Below, in pieces: positions 12,326 through 22,135 of a stretch of 64,000 bases of DNA. Positions within the stretch are counted from its first letter, which is position 1. Each line of letters opens with the position of its first letter. Origin of the DNA: Sciurus carolinensis (lineage: Eukaryota; Chordata; Mammalia; Rodentia; Sciuridae); NCBI RefSeq assembly GCF_902686445.1, contig NC_062232.1, positions 72,991,440-73,055,439 of the forward strand. Reading direction: 5' to 3'. Position numbers and translations under genes: made by a program. The notes beneath the pieces were generated by a model. It was not told the DNA's origin and searched no databases. It saw only the letters and a list, made by a program, of their open reading frames with translations.

Positions 12326-12690
12326 CAGGTATGAAGGCAGTTTGCATTCCTGTCAGAGTGAAAAGACTAATAGAGTACCAAGCAGTGTCCTCAGAAAAAT
12401 ATCACCACAGTGTGGGGTCAAATTGGCCCTGGATAAAAGCCTAACAGTTCAAAAGAAATCTGAAAATAATAAAATTATTTCCAAATAACCTAACTACAGC
12501 ATCCCATAATGAAGCTGTGAAAATCCTTCAGGAAGTACCAGAACTTCATCATCCAACAACATAAAATTTACAATGTTCGGCATCAAGCCCAAAATTTCCA
12601 GGCAAACTAAGAAACATAACAAAAGAAGCAAAGCAAGAAAACATATGCCATAATGAGGGGGTAAATAAATCAAATGATCTCATTTGACCC
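12326..12690 (+). mobile_element. Old L1 fragment, plus strand (5' UTR/ORF1 side)
   Basis: The stretch 12560-12680 ('aaaatttacaatgttcgg', 'gaaaacatatgccataatga') resembles the sequence near the start of ORF1 in old mammalian L1M elements. The left portion is less certain. No open frame. It meets the preceding minus-strand L1 directly. Confidence 0.5.
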
Positions 12691-12978
12691 TTCTGATGAC
12701 TCTTCTCAAGCTATTGGGTTTGTGTCTTCCAATGCAGTTGCTGTTCATTAGTGAGAGAGATAATCAAGAGAAACAAACTGCAGAACTTTGGAGTTCTCTT
12801 TCTGTGCAATTCTCTCTTCCTTGGTTATTACCACCGTATCTCCTTTGAGTTATGAGGCCTGTCTTTTCAACACTGGAGTTTGCCACCCTTTTGTACTGTC
12901 AGACCAAAAGCTTGGACAATTGTAGGCTTCAGCTAATTTATTTTCCATTTTTAAAAATTGGCTTGGTAGGAGGAGTTC

Positions 12979-12986
12979 AAGATGGC
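12979..12986 (+). promoter_or_regulatory. YY1-type motif at L1 5' end
   Basis: The octamer AAGATGGC lies within about 15 bases of the element's start. In human L1 a YY1 site at this place fixes the transcription start. Its role here is inferred from position. Confidence 0.6.
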
Positions 12987-13384
12987 AGACTAGAGGGAGG
13001 ATGCATTCCTTGTTGCTCTGTAACTCCGGTTTCCAGCAGAGGATACTGTTTCTTGGTGAGGTAGTTTTTGCTGCTTATCAATTACCTGCTATTTACCCCA
13101 TTGGTCTACTGTGATCACCTGCAGTCTGCCAGAATATCGTCACCTTTATTGAGTGCAGATTGCTCACTGTCAGGCACCTATCATCCACCATTTGCCTGCC
13201 TCTTGCCTGTCCATCACCTGTCTTCACCTAACCATCACCCACCACCCGAGGTTCACCTCCTGATTATCTGACAGCTGCCAGCAGACTGACCACAGACCAC
13301 CAGTGGAGCGCCAGCTGCCTGCTGCTGCCTGGAAGTTCTCTGTCACAGTACCTGCAGGTTTGTTTACACGTGGTTGCCACCATT

Positions 13385-13660
13385 TTGAGACAACAGCCAG
13401 GCTCCACAAGACCCCTGGCCGGACTGACTGAGCTCCGTCTCCAGGTTCCCTCAGCCCAACCAATCACTCCCTGCCTCTGGGGCCCTCACATTGACTGACT
13501 GCTCCCTGCTGCCAGGCCCCCAGCCAAACTGACTGCATCCTATCGCTGGGACACCAGAATAACTGCTTGAACACCAACTCCAGGATCCCACAAACACACC
13601 AAACACACCTGAAATCTAAGACCCCTGCCTGACCAACTGCACCCTGCCTCCACGACCTCC
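13385..13660 (+). repeat. Imperfect ~34-bp tandem repeats in L1 5' UTR
   Basis: Units beginning 'actgactg'/'aatcactcc' and carrying a 'ctcc...tgcc...ggccc' body start near 13422, 13459, 13492, 13527 and 13561, with more degraded units to about 13660. Spacing is 33-37 bases. The block is C-rich and contrasts with the AT-rich surroundings. It lies upstream of ORF1, where rodent L1s often carry repeated promoter units. Confidence 0.65.
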
Positions 13661-13725
13661 AGCCAACCACATCCACACCCCAAGCTGCAGCTCCCCATTT
13701 GCTAACACATTTGGAAGCAAATGTG

Positions 13726-13735
13726 GCCATCTTGG
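13726..13735 (-). promoter_or_regulatory. Second YY1-like motif, opposite strand
   Basis: GCCATCTTGG is the reverse complement of the CAAGATGGC-type L1 5'-end motif and lies at the downstream edge of the C-rich repeat block. Whether it acts is unknown. Confidence 0.4.
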
Positions 13736-14620
13736 ATAATCCTGGAATCTGAAGCTCCGATCATTACTTGGGGCAAATCCCATCCTAAGATGCCTGCTGG
13801 AGACTTGAAGTTCATTGTCAGTTACCTCTCATGCAGCAGGCTACTGAAGACTGGGAGGTTTGAATACTATCTGACTGTTATAATGTAGACGTTCTTTCTT
13901 CTCCTTATTCAACAATTTTAAGTTTTTATTTCTTTACTTTTGTTGGCTCTCTTTTCCTTTTGTTTACCTGTTCTCTCAGAGTCTCTTTCTCCCTTTTTGC
14001 ATGCCAACATCCAATTTATTTTAATTACACTCTCACACTTTCTATTATCTAGAACTTCTATATATTATTTTCTTAACCCATTAACAGCTACATCCTATAT
14101 CCCTCTGCATCCCCTTTTGTCCTCTATTAGAAACTGAAGACCTCATAGCAAATCTGTTATGATTATCTGAATATAATATTTGAACTCATTCTGTTTATTA
14201 TAACAATTTTGTATTGTACTCATAGAGGTTATTTGTTTTAGGATTGCATCATATCTGAATTGGGCACTGCTAATATTGATCTGCCCTTAAAGAAAAGGTT
14301 TTGAAAGCCTATAGGGCACTATAAGCCTATAGGGTGAAATCTGCAATGCCCCAGATCTGCACTGCTAGAAGGGAAGATACATGAACAACATAAAAAAACA
14401 AGGGAAGAAAATGATCTACACCAATCTAGATTCTATATTAAAAGAATCCAATGACAGTATGTAAGAAGAAATATCAGAAAAGGACTTCAGATTATACATG
14501 ATTAAGATGATGCACAAAGCAAAGGATGAGATAAGAGAACAAATCAGACAATGAATGATAATACCAATAAGCAGTTGAAAGAGCAACTGCAGGAAGCAAG
14601 AGAACATTTCAACAAAGAGA

Positions 14621-17600
14621 TGTACCTTTTTCCCATATCCTCTCCAATACTTATTGTTACTTGTATTCTTGATAATCGCCATTCTAATTGGGGTGAGATG
14701 GAATCTTAGGGTAGTTTTGATTTGCATTTCTCTTACTACTAAAGATGTTGAACATTTTTTCATATGTTTGTTGATTGCTTGTAGATCTTCTTATGTGAGA
14801 TGTCTGTTCATAACCTTAGCCCATTTGTTGATTGGATTATTTGTATTCTTGGTGTAGAGTTTTTTGAGTTCTTTATATATTCTGGAAATTAGTGCTCTAT
14901 CTGAAGTATGATTGGCAAAGATTTTCTCCCACTCTGTAGGCTCTCTCTTCACATTACTGATAGTTTCCTTTGCTAAGAGAAAGCTTTTTAGTTTGAATCT
15001 ATCGCAGTTTGTTGATTCTTGCTTTTATTTCTTGTGCTATGGGAGTCCTGTTAAGGAAGTCTGATCCTAGGCCGACATGTTGAAGATTTGGACCTAATTT
15101 TTCATCTATAAGATGCAGGGTATCCGGTCTGATTCCGAGGTCCTTGATCCATTTTGAGTTGAGTTTTGTGCGGGGTGAGGGATATGGGTTTAATTTCATT
15201 CTGTTGCATATGGATTTCCAATTCTCCCAGCACCATTGTTGAAGAGGCTATCTTTTCTCCATTGTATATTTTGGCCCCTTTGTCTAGTATAAGAAAATTG
15301 TATTTATTTGGGTTTTTTGTCCTTGTCCTCTATTCTGTACCATTGATCTACCTGTCTATCTTGGTGCCAATACCATGCCGTTTTTGTTACTATTGCTTTG
15401 CAGTGCAGTTCAGTTGAAGGTGGGGTATTGCCATACCCCCTGCTTCATTTTTCCTGCGAAGGATTGCTTTAGCTATTCTGGGTTTCTTATTCTTCCAGAT
15501 GAATTTCATGATTGCTTGCTCTATTTCTGTAAGGTACGTCATTGGGAATTTAATTGTAATTGCATTGAATCTGTATAGCACTTTTGGTAGTATGGCCATT
15601 TTGACAATATTAGTTCTGCCTATCCAAGATCATGGGAGATCTTCCCATCTTCTAAGGTGTTCTTTAATTTCTTTCTGTAGTGTTCTGTAGTTCTCATTGT
15701 AGAGGTCTTTCACCTCTTTTGTGAGATTGATTCCCAAGTATTTTATTTTTTTGGAAGCTATTGTGAATGGGGTAGTTTTCCTAACTTCTCTTTCTGAAGA
15801 TTAATCACTTATATATAAAAATGCATTGGATTTATGAACATTGATCTTATTATATCCTGCTACTTTACTGAATTCACTTATGAGTTCTAAAAGATTTCTG
15901 GTGGAATTTTCTGGTTCCTCTAAATATATAATCATGTCATCAGCAAATAGGCATAGTTTGAGTTCTTTTTTTCCTATTCGTATCCCTTTAATTTCTTTGG
16001 TCTGTCTAATTGCTCTGGCTAGAGTTTCAAGGACAATGTTGAATAGAAGTGGTGAAAGAGGGCATCCCTGCCTTGTTCCAGTTTTTAGGGGGAATGCTTT
16101 CAGTTTTTCACCATTTAGAATGATATTGTTCATTAGCTTATCATAGATGGCCTTTACAATGTTAAGGAAATTTCCCACTATCCCTATTTTTTCCAGCATT
16201 TTGAACATGAAGTGATGCTCTATTTTATCAAATGCTTTTTCTGCATCTATCGCAATAATCATGTGATTCTTGACTTTAAGTCTATTGATATGGTGAATTA
16301 CATTTATTGATTTCTGGATGTTGAACCAACCTTGCATCCCTGGGATAAAACCCACTTGATCATGGTGCACTATCTTTTTAATATATTTTTGTATGTGATT
16401 TGCTAAAATTTTGTTGAGAATTTTTGCGTTGATATTCATAAAGGATATTGGTCTGAAATTTTCTTTCCTCGATGTGTCTCTGTCTGGTTTAGGTATCAGG
16501 GTGATATTGGCTTCATAGAATGAGTTTGAGAGAGTTCCCTTCTCTTCTATTTCATTAAATACATTGAGAAGTATTGGAATGAGCTCTTCTTTAAAAGTTT
16601 TGGGAACTCGGCTGAGAACACATCTGGTCCTGGACTTTTCTTTGTTGGTAGGCTATTTGATTACATGAAATTGATCTATTTAAATTGTGTATGTCCTCCT
16701 GGTTCAGTTTAGGTAATTCATACGTCCCTAGAAACCTGTTGTTGTCTTTGAGATTTTCTATTTTTTTGGAGTATAGATTTTCAAAATAGCTTCTTATTAT
16801 GTATTTTATTTCAATCATGCCAGTTGTGATATTTGATATTTCCTTGTTCATTCTGAATTTTAGTAATTTGGGTTTTCTCTCTTCTTCTCTTTGTTAGTGT
16901 GGCTAAGGGCTTATCAATTTTGTTTATTTTTTCAAAGAAACAACTATTTATTTTGTCAATTTTTTTGATTGTTTCTTTTGTTTCAGTTTCATTGATTTCA
17001 GCTCTGAGTTTAACTATTTCCTGTCTTCTACTACTTTTGGTGTTGGTCTGCTCTTCTTTTTCTAGGTCTTTGAGCCATAGTGTTAGGTCATTTATTTGTT
17101 TATTTTTTCTTCTTTTATTGAATGTGCTCCATGAAATAAATTTTCCTCTAAGAACTGATTTCAGTGTCCCAGAGATTTTGATATGTTGTTTCTTTGTTCT
17201 CATTTACCTCTAAGAATTTTTTAATTTCCTTCCTGATATCTTATGTTATCCATTCATCATACAATAGCATATTATTTAATCTCTAGATTTTGGAGTAGTT
17301 TCTGTTTTTTACTCTGTCATTTATTTCTAATTTCAATCCATTCTGATCTGATAGAATACAAGGTACTATCTCTACCTTTTTGTATTTCCTGAAAGTAGCT
17401 TTGTGGCATAATATATGTTCTATTAGAGAAGGAGCCATGTACTGCTGAGAAGAAAGGGTATTCGCTCTTGGTTGGATGGTATATTCTATAATTGTCTATT
17501 AAGTCTAAATTATTGATCGTGTTTTTGAGATCTATGGTTTCTTTGTCCAATATTTGTTTGGAAGACCTGTCCAGTGGGAGAGAGGTGTGTAAAAATGACC

Positions 17601-18030
17601 TAGTGTTATTTTGTTGTGGTCTATTTGATTTCTGGCATTGAGAAGGACTTGTTTGACTTATATGGATGAGCCACTGTTTGGGGCATAGATATTTATGATT
17701 GTTATGTCTTGCTGATTTATGGTTCCCTTAAGCAGTATGAAATGTCCTTCTTTATTCCTTCTGACTAACTTTGGCTTGAAGTCCACATTATGTGATATGA
17801 GGATGGATACTGTGGCTCTTTTGCTGTGTCCATGTGTGTGGTATTTTTTTTTCCATTCTTTCACCTTTAGTCTGTGGGAAACTCTTTCTATTAGATGAGT
17901 CTCTTGCAGGCAGCAAATTGTTAGATCTTTCTTTTTAATCCAATCTTCCAGTCTAATGTCTTTTGATTGGTGAGTTCAGGCCATTAATATTCAGGTTTAT
18001 TATTGAGATATGATTTGTATTCTCGGTCAT
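14621..18030 (-). pseudogene. L1 ORF2 pseudogene, C-terminal end missing
   Basis: The ATG (reverse of 18028-18030) follows ORF1 by about 64 bases. Endonuclease pieces are at 17864-17658 ('NVDFKPKLVRR', 'INIYAPNSGS') and 17550-17317 ('AVHGSF'). The linker is at 17203-16811. The reverse transcriptase core is a clean 212-codon stretch at 16439-15801 with '[10 protein letters not shown]', '[14 protein letters not shown]' and the catalytic FADD box (15947-15936). C-terminal pieces are at 15599-15390 ('[14 protein letters not shown]') and 15199-14999. Several stops and frameshifts separate these blocks. Roughly the last 120-150 residues are lost at the fusion point. It cannot produce a full protein. 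Confidence 0.92.
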
Positions 18031-18094
18031 TTGGCTCATTTTATTTATTTATTTTTTTGTCACGACTTGATTTCTCCATTATTTGGTTATTCCT

Positions 18095-19118
18095 TTAGGG
18101 TAGTTCCTCCTTTGCTGATTTATATCTTTGTTTTTCATCTCTTCCTCATGGAATATTTTGCTGAGAATGTTCTGTAATGCTGGCTTTCTTTTTGTAAATT
18201 CTTTTAGCTTTTGTTTATCATAAAGGATTTTATTTCATTGTCAAACCTGAAGGTAAGTTTTGCTGGGTATAAGATTCTTGGTTGGCATCGTTTTCTTTCA
18301 GAGCTTGAAAAATGTTCCAGGCCCTTCTAGTTTTTAGGATCTGGATTGAAAAATCTGCTGATATTCTTATTGGTTTCCCTCTGAATGTAATTTGATTCTT
18401 TTCTCTCGCAGCCTTTAAAATTCTGTCTTTATTTTGTATGTTAGGTATTTTCATTATAATGTGCCTTGGTGTGGTCTCTTGTAATTTTGTGCATTTGGAG
18501 TGCTATAAGCCTCTTACACTTGATTTTTCATTTCATTCTTCAGACTTGGGAAATTTTCTGATATTATTTCATTGAATAGATTGTTCATTCCTTTGGTTTA
18601 TTTCTCTAAACCTTCCTCAATCCTGATAATTCTTAAATTTGGCCTTTTCATGATATCCCATAGTTCTTTTAGATTCTGTTCATGATTTCTTATGGTCTTC
18701 TCTGTTCGGTCAACTTTGTTTTCAAGATTAAATATTTTTTCTTCAATATCTGAGGTTCTGTCTTCCAGGTGTTCTATCCTATTGGTTATGCTTTCTATGG
18801 AGTTTTTAATTTGGTTTATTGTTTCCTTCATTTCAAGGATTTCTGTTTGTTTTTTTTTTTTTTTTCAGTATCTCTAACTCTTTACTGAAATGATCTTTTG
18901 CTTCCTGTATTTGTTCTTTTAACTGTCGATTGGTGCTGTCATCCAATGCCTGCATTTGCCCTTTCATCTCATCCTTCCATGCCTGCATTTGTTCTTTCAT
19001 CTCCTCATTTTTTCCCTGATCATTTTAATTATGTACATTCTGAACTCCCTTTCTGACATTTCTTCTGCCATACTGTCATTGAATATATTGCTATACCATC
19101 TAGGTTTGTTTGGGACAT
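18095..19118 (-). pseudogene. L1 ORF1 pseudogene
   Basis: The ATG at 19118 begins MSQTNLDG, equivalent to MPQTNLDV in the youngest L1 of this window. One base is missing shortly after, before the 'EEMSERE' equivalent, so the frame is lost. A 77-codon coiled-coil/RRM piece is open at 18831-18598 ('SIESITNRIEHLEDRTSDI', 'RPNLRIIRIEEGLEK'). The RRM/C-terminal piece at 18454-18230 carries 'IPNIQNKDRILKAAREK' and 'RGKPIRISADFS'. The expected stop is at 18095-18097. Length is close to the intact family length of about 330-340 codons. Confidence 0.9.
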
Positions 19119-19836
19119 TTTCTTCCCTTGTTTTCTCATATTGTTCAGGTATCTACCCCTCTACTAGTGAAACTCTGGGATATTGCCGATTTCCTCTATT
19201 GACTAATATTGTCTCTGTAGATTTCCAATAACATGATAATGCAGTGCTCCACTAGGAAGCTAACCTTCTATGGGTGGTGGCCTGCAGGTGAGGTATATTC
19301 CCTATTAACAGTGAGTTGGTCCCGGGTCTCTCAATACCTCCTCTTCTTGGCTCCTGGGTTTTGTCAAAGGTCTTCTAGCCTCCTGTAGTTGTCTCAGGAA
19401 GGGAGTTGCCCTTCCAATGATGATGGCCACACCCTCAGGAGTAATTCAAAATGCCTGCACCAGCCTATAAAGAAGCCTCTGGCTAACTCCGTGATAGCGA
19501 CAAACCTTGGCATGATGGTTGGGCGGGGTTGTTCAGTGGTGGCGTCTGTATTTGGCCTGTTGGTCGGGTGGGTTGGCTACCTGCCGCCCTGCTCCCCAAG
19601 GCAGTCAGGTTGGGTGTCTGCCTGCTACCTCCTCAATGCAAGCGGCCTGACTCACCCGTCAGTTCGCTCTGTGACTATGACCAACCAGTGATGGCACCGA
19701 CCTAGGTGCAGGGGTCAGGCAGGGTCACTCAATTATGATGTCTGTCCTTGGCCTGGTGGCTGGGCAGGTTATATGCCTACCGCCTACCTCCATGATGTAG
19801 GCAGCCTGGCTCAGCCACCAGCTCGCTACTCAACTG
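19119..19836 (-). promoter_or_regulatory. L1 5' UTR with two repeated GC-rich units
   Basis: This lies directly upstream of ORF1. Two imperfect units share 'gtctgt..ttggcct' and 'cggcctgactca'/'cagcctggctca' blocks: unit A at 19517-19677 and unit B at 19713-19836. Unit A has about 40 extra bases. The region is GC- and CpG-richer than its surroundings. By position it is the L1 promoter. I see no clear CAAGATGGC start motif at the outer end, so the very 5' end may be missing. Confidence 0.6.
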
Positions 19837-19839
19837 ATT

Positions 19840-20300
19840 CTGCTTTATTCTGATTAAGTGTTTCCTGAAATTTTCTTTGTGAATGTTAAAATAGCTAATT
19901 CTTTTCCTTTTCAGACTATATTTTCTTGGAATATCCTTTTCAAATTTTTTTCTTTTTTTAAATTCAACCTGTGAATACCTTTATCTGTGAGTCTCTTGCA
20001 AACATCATGTAGCATGGTTTTGTTTGCAAAATCCTCTCTGTCACTCTAGGCATTTTAATTGGTGAGTAGAGGCCATTTACATTCAGAGTAATATGGAAAG
20101 CTGTTTATTATTTCACGTATATAAAATGTATCCATATATACATTTCATTTGGTCTTAATTCTCATTTTCTTAATTGCTCTTCTAATAAGCTTCATACAGT
20201 CAGGAGTTATAAGATTTTAAGTTCTTTTCTGTGTGTTATTAAAGTATGTTCTGTAGTTCTGGCTTACTGAACATGATTTTTTTTTTCCAGAGCAGATGGA
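19840..20300 (-). mobile_element. Old L1 fragment, minus strand (ORF2 start side)
   Basis: 'gagtctcttgcaaacatcat' (19989-20008) and 'aattggtgagtagaggcca' (20057-20075) match the reverse strand of the L1 ORF2 N-terminal region (compare 17900 and 17970). It is strongly decayed. It probably belongs to the same old element as 21056-22135, split by later insertions. Confidence 0.65.
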
Positions 20301-20317
20301 GGCCTTTTATGTTTTGT

Positions 20318-20640
20318 TTTTTATTTGTTCTAATTAGTGGTACATGATAGTAGAATGCATTTTGATATGTCATACATAAATGGAGTAGAACTTCTTACTC
20401 TTCTAGTCATACACTATGTAGAATTACACCAGTCATGTAATCATATGTGCACATAGGGTAAAAATATCTAATTCATTCTACTCTCCTTCTTATCCCCAAG
20501 ACCATTCCCCTCTCTTCATTCCTTTCTGTCTAACCCAAAGTACTTATCTCTATTCTTCCCTAATTGTCACTCTCCACATTGTGAATTAGCATCCACACAT
20601 CAGAGAATACATTTGGCCTTTGTTTTTTGGGGGATTGCTT
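20318..20640 (-). mobile_element. L1 3' UTR fragment, minus strand
   Basis: Begins with a T-rich tail, then 'tagtggtacatgatagtag' and 'gtcatacactatgtag', the shared squirrel L1 3' end in reverse. It runs to 'ggggattgctt' at 20640, near the ORF2/3' UTR border. It was inserted into the old L1 and is itself joined to a non-L1 segment. Confidence 0.8.
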
Positions 20641-21052
20641 AAAAAAAAAAAAGAAAGAATATAAGAGCAATGTCTCCAGCAGGAAACCAGCTGTATGGGT
20701 CTGGTGAGCTGTCACTGTGACACCTGACATATTTTAAAGATTGTGGTTGTCATTTATGGAAGTTTGTTGAATTTATTGTTGTTACTGCTGCTTTTTAAAT
20801 GAAAAATGATGTGACATGAATCCTTGAATGGAGGCTTATAATTAGGAAGTGGAGGGAGGAATAGAAAAATCTTAAGGGGAGCTTGATTATACAAGAAGAA
20901 AAGTACTATACAACAAAGTATTACAAGGGAAATGGAAACCATGGTACATGAAAACCATGGAGAACAATCTGATGTGTGGAGTGTCACTGTGACAATTGGC
21001 ATATTTTAAAGCAATCCCCCAAAAACAAAGGTCAAATGTTTTCTCTGATGAA
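20602..21052. repeat. Inverted repeat (about 40-bp arms) around a 370-bp spacer
   Basis: The left arm (20602-20640) and right arm (21011-21052) are near-perfect reverse complements, both L1 3'-region sequence ('gggggattgctt' versus 'aagcaatccccc'). Just inside the arms, a direct repeat 'gtcactgtgac...catattttaaag' occurs at 20711-20739 and 20983-21010. The spacer (20641-21010) starts with 12 A residues and is otherwise not recognised. It holds only a chance 82-codon frame on the minus strand. Confidence 0.7.
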
Positions 21053-21055
21053 TTC

Positions 21056-22135
21056 TTTTAATTTATAATTATCCTGATTTTTTTTCTTCTCTCTGATTTG
21101 ATTGTGAAGAATGACTCTGTTTTGTATGACAATCATTGATACAAATTTTTGTTTCATTTTGTTTGTTTTGTTTTTCGAAGGTTGGATTATCTTATTTCAA
21201 GTCTTCTATTGTAGAGTCTGAGCTGGTAAGTGAAAATTAATCTTTGTTTACCTCTAAATATGACTTTACATTTTTCTCTTAAGACTTAATATTCGATCCT
21301 TATTCAATATGTTGGATGCTATCATGAGGATAATGTGTTTGTGAGAGATTCATTTTGATTTTGTTTGGGGTTTGTTATAGATACCTATCTCATGCCTAAA
21401 ATTTGGAAAATGTTTTTCTATTATTTCTCTGAAGCTCTTTTTATCCCTTTAACCTGCATTTCTATGCTCTTTTCAATTCCAATGACTCTTATATGTGGTC
21501 TCTTAATATTGTCCCAGTGAATCAGACATAACTTTCCCATGTTCATATATGAATACCCAACCAGTGAAATTCCACATCATGTAAAACAACAAGAATGGAA
21601 TCCTATTTAGAATAAGTGATACTCCATGTATGTATAATATGTCAAAATATACTCTACTGTCATGTATATCTAAAAAGATGAAGTAAAAAAATTTTCCCAG
21701 AATTTTGGGGTAATGTGGTCCTGATCTTTTCCTGTTTTATTGTGTTTACTGCTTATTGAGAATTCAAGTTCACACATCTTGACTTCAAGACCTGAAGTTC
21801 TTTTTTTTTTTCCCCCATTATCCAATACATTGTTGATACTTTCAACTGAAAATTTAGTTTTATTTATTTTAGAAGTAATGAATTTTATCAAATTTCTATC
21901 TCTTCATTGAAATGGCCTTTTACCATATGTGTTTTCTTACTTTATTTCTTAGAGGTAATTTTATTTCATTAATTACTTTAATAAATGTTTGTATTCTTTT
22001 CTTTTGGAATTTTATCCCCTTGTGCATTTGTGAATTTGTTTGGGGATTAACTTTCAGGGTGAGAATTGTTTCTCTCTTCATGCTTTTGTACATACTAGAC
22101 TTGTGCATCAGTTGAGAAGGATTTTTCTTCCTCAT
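21056..22135 (-). mobile_element. Old L1 fragment, minus strand (ORF1 region)
   Basis: Reverse-strand ORF1-like sequence: 'tgaagaatgactctgttttg', 'aaatttggaaaatgttttt' (21400-21418) and 'tcttatatgtggtctctta' (21488-21506) follow the ORF1 order seen at 18240-18660. Short frames at 21891-21670 and 22135-21920 are leftovers of ORF1. It is interrupted at 21525-21690 by a plus-strand L1 3' end. Confidence 0.6.
21525..21690 (+). mobile_element. Very short 5'-truncated L1 (3' UTR only)
   Basis: 'gaatacccaaccagtgaaatt', 'tgtaaaacaacaagaatgg' and 'actctactgtcatgtatat' match the squirrel L1 3' terminus on the plus strand (compare 50205-50300). It ends in a short A-rich tail near 21687. About 165 bases, nested in the old minus-strand L1. 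Confidence 0.8.

Larger units (their letters stand above)
12968..14620 (+). mobile_element. L1 5' end (5' UTR + start of ORF1), truncated by fusion
   Basis: The copy starts with the typical L1 5' end around 'ttcaagatggcagactag' (12976-12993). A C-rich tandem-repeat 5' UTR and an AT-rich second half (13880-14290) follow. The first part of ORF1 is seen at about 14410-14620 ('aggaagcaagagaacattt'). The sequence then switches at 14620/14621 to a different L1 on the opposite strand. ORF1 has stops and shifts. No 3' half or poly-A tail follows, so this is a 5'-end relic of a once full-length element. Confidence 0.85.
14621..19836 (-). mobile_element. L1, minus strand, 5'-complete-like but lacking its 3' end
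   Basis: Reading right to left: a G-rich repeated 5' UTR (19836-19119), ORF1 (19118-18095), a spacer of about 64 bases, and ORF2 from 18030 down to 14621. The ORF2 C-terminal end, 3' UTR and poly-A are missing; instead the sequence changes abruptly into the 5' part of a plus-strand L1. Sequence quality is good, with long recognisable peptides, so this is one of the younger copies. No nested insertion is seen inside it. Confidence 0.9.

Noticed and set aside
13385..13660. CRISPR-like array
   Set aside because: The ~34-bp units are imperfect and contiguous, with no regular unique spacers, and lie in a mammalian L1 5' UTR.
13224..13730. Trp/Gly-rich minus-strand frames near 13.3-13.7 kb
   Set aside because: They are the antisense of the C-rich L1 5' UTR repeat array. 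Overlapping frames in different phases argue against coding.
15841..16146. 101-codon plus-strand frame
   Set aside because: Antisense shadow of the L1 reverse transcriptase core on the minus strand.
19389..19691. 100-codon plus-strand frame in GC-rich DNA
   Set aside because: Lies within the repeated L1 5' UTR, opposite to the L1 sense strand.
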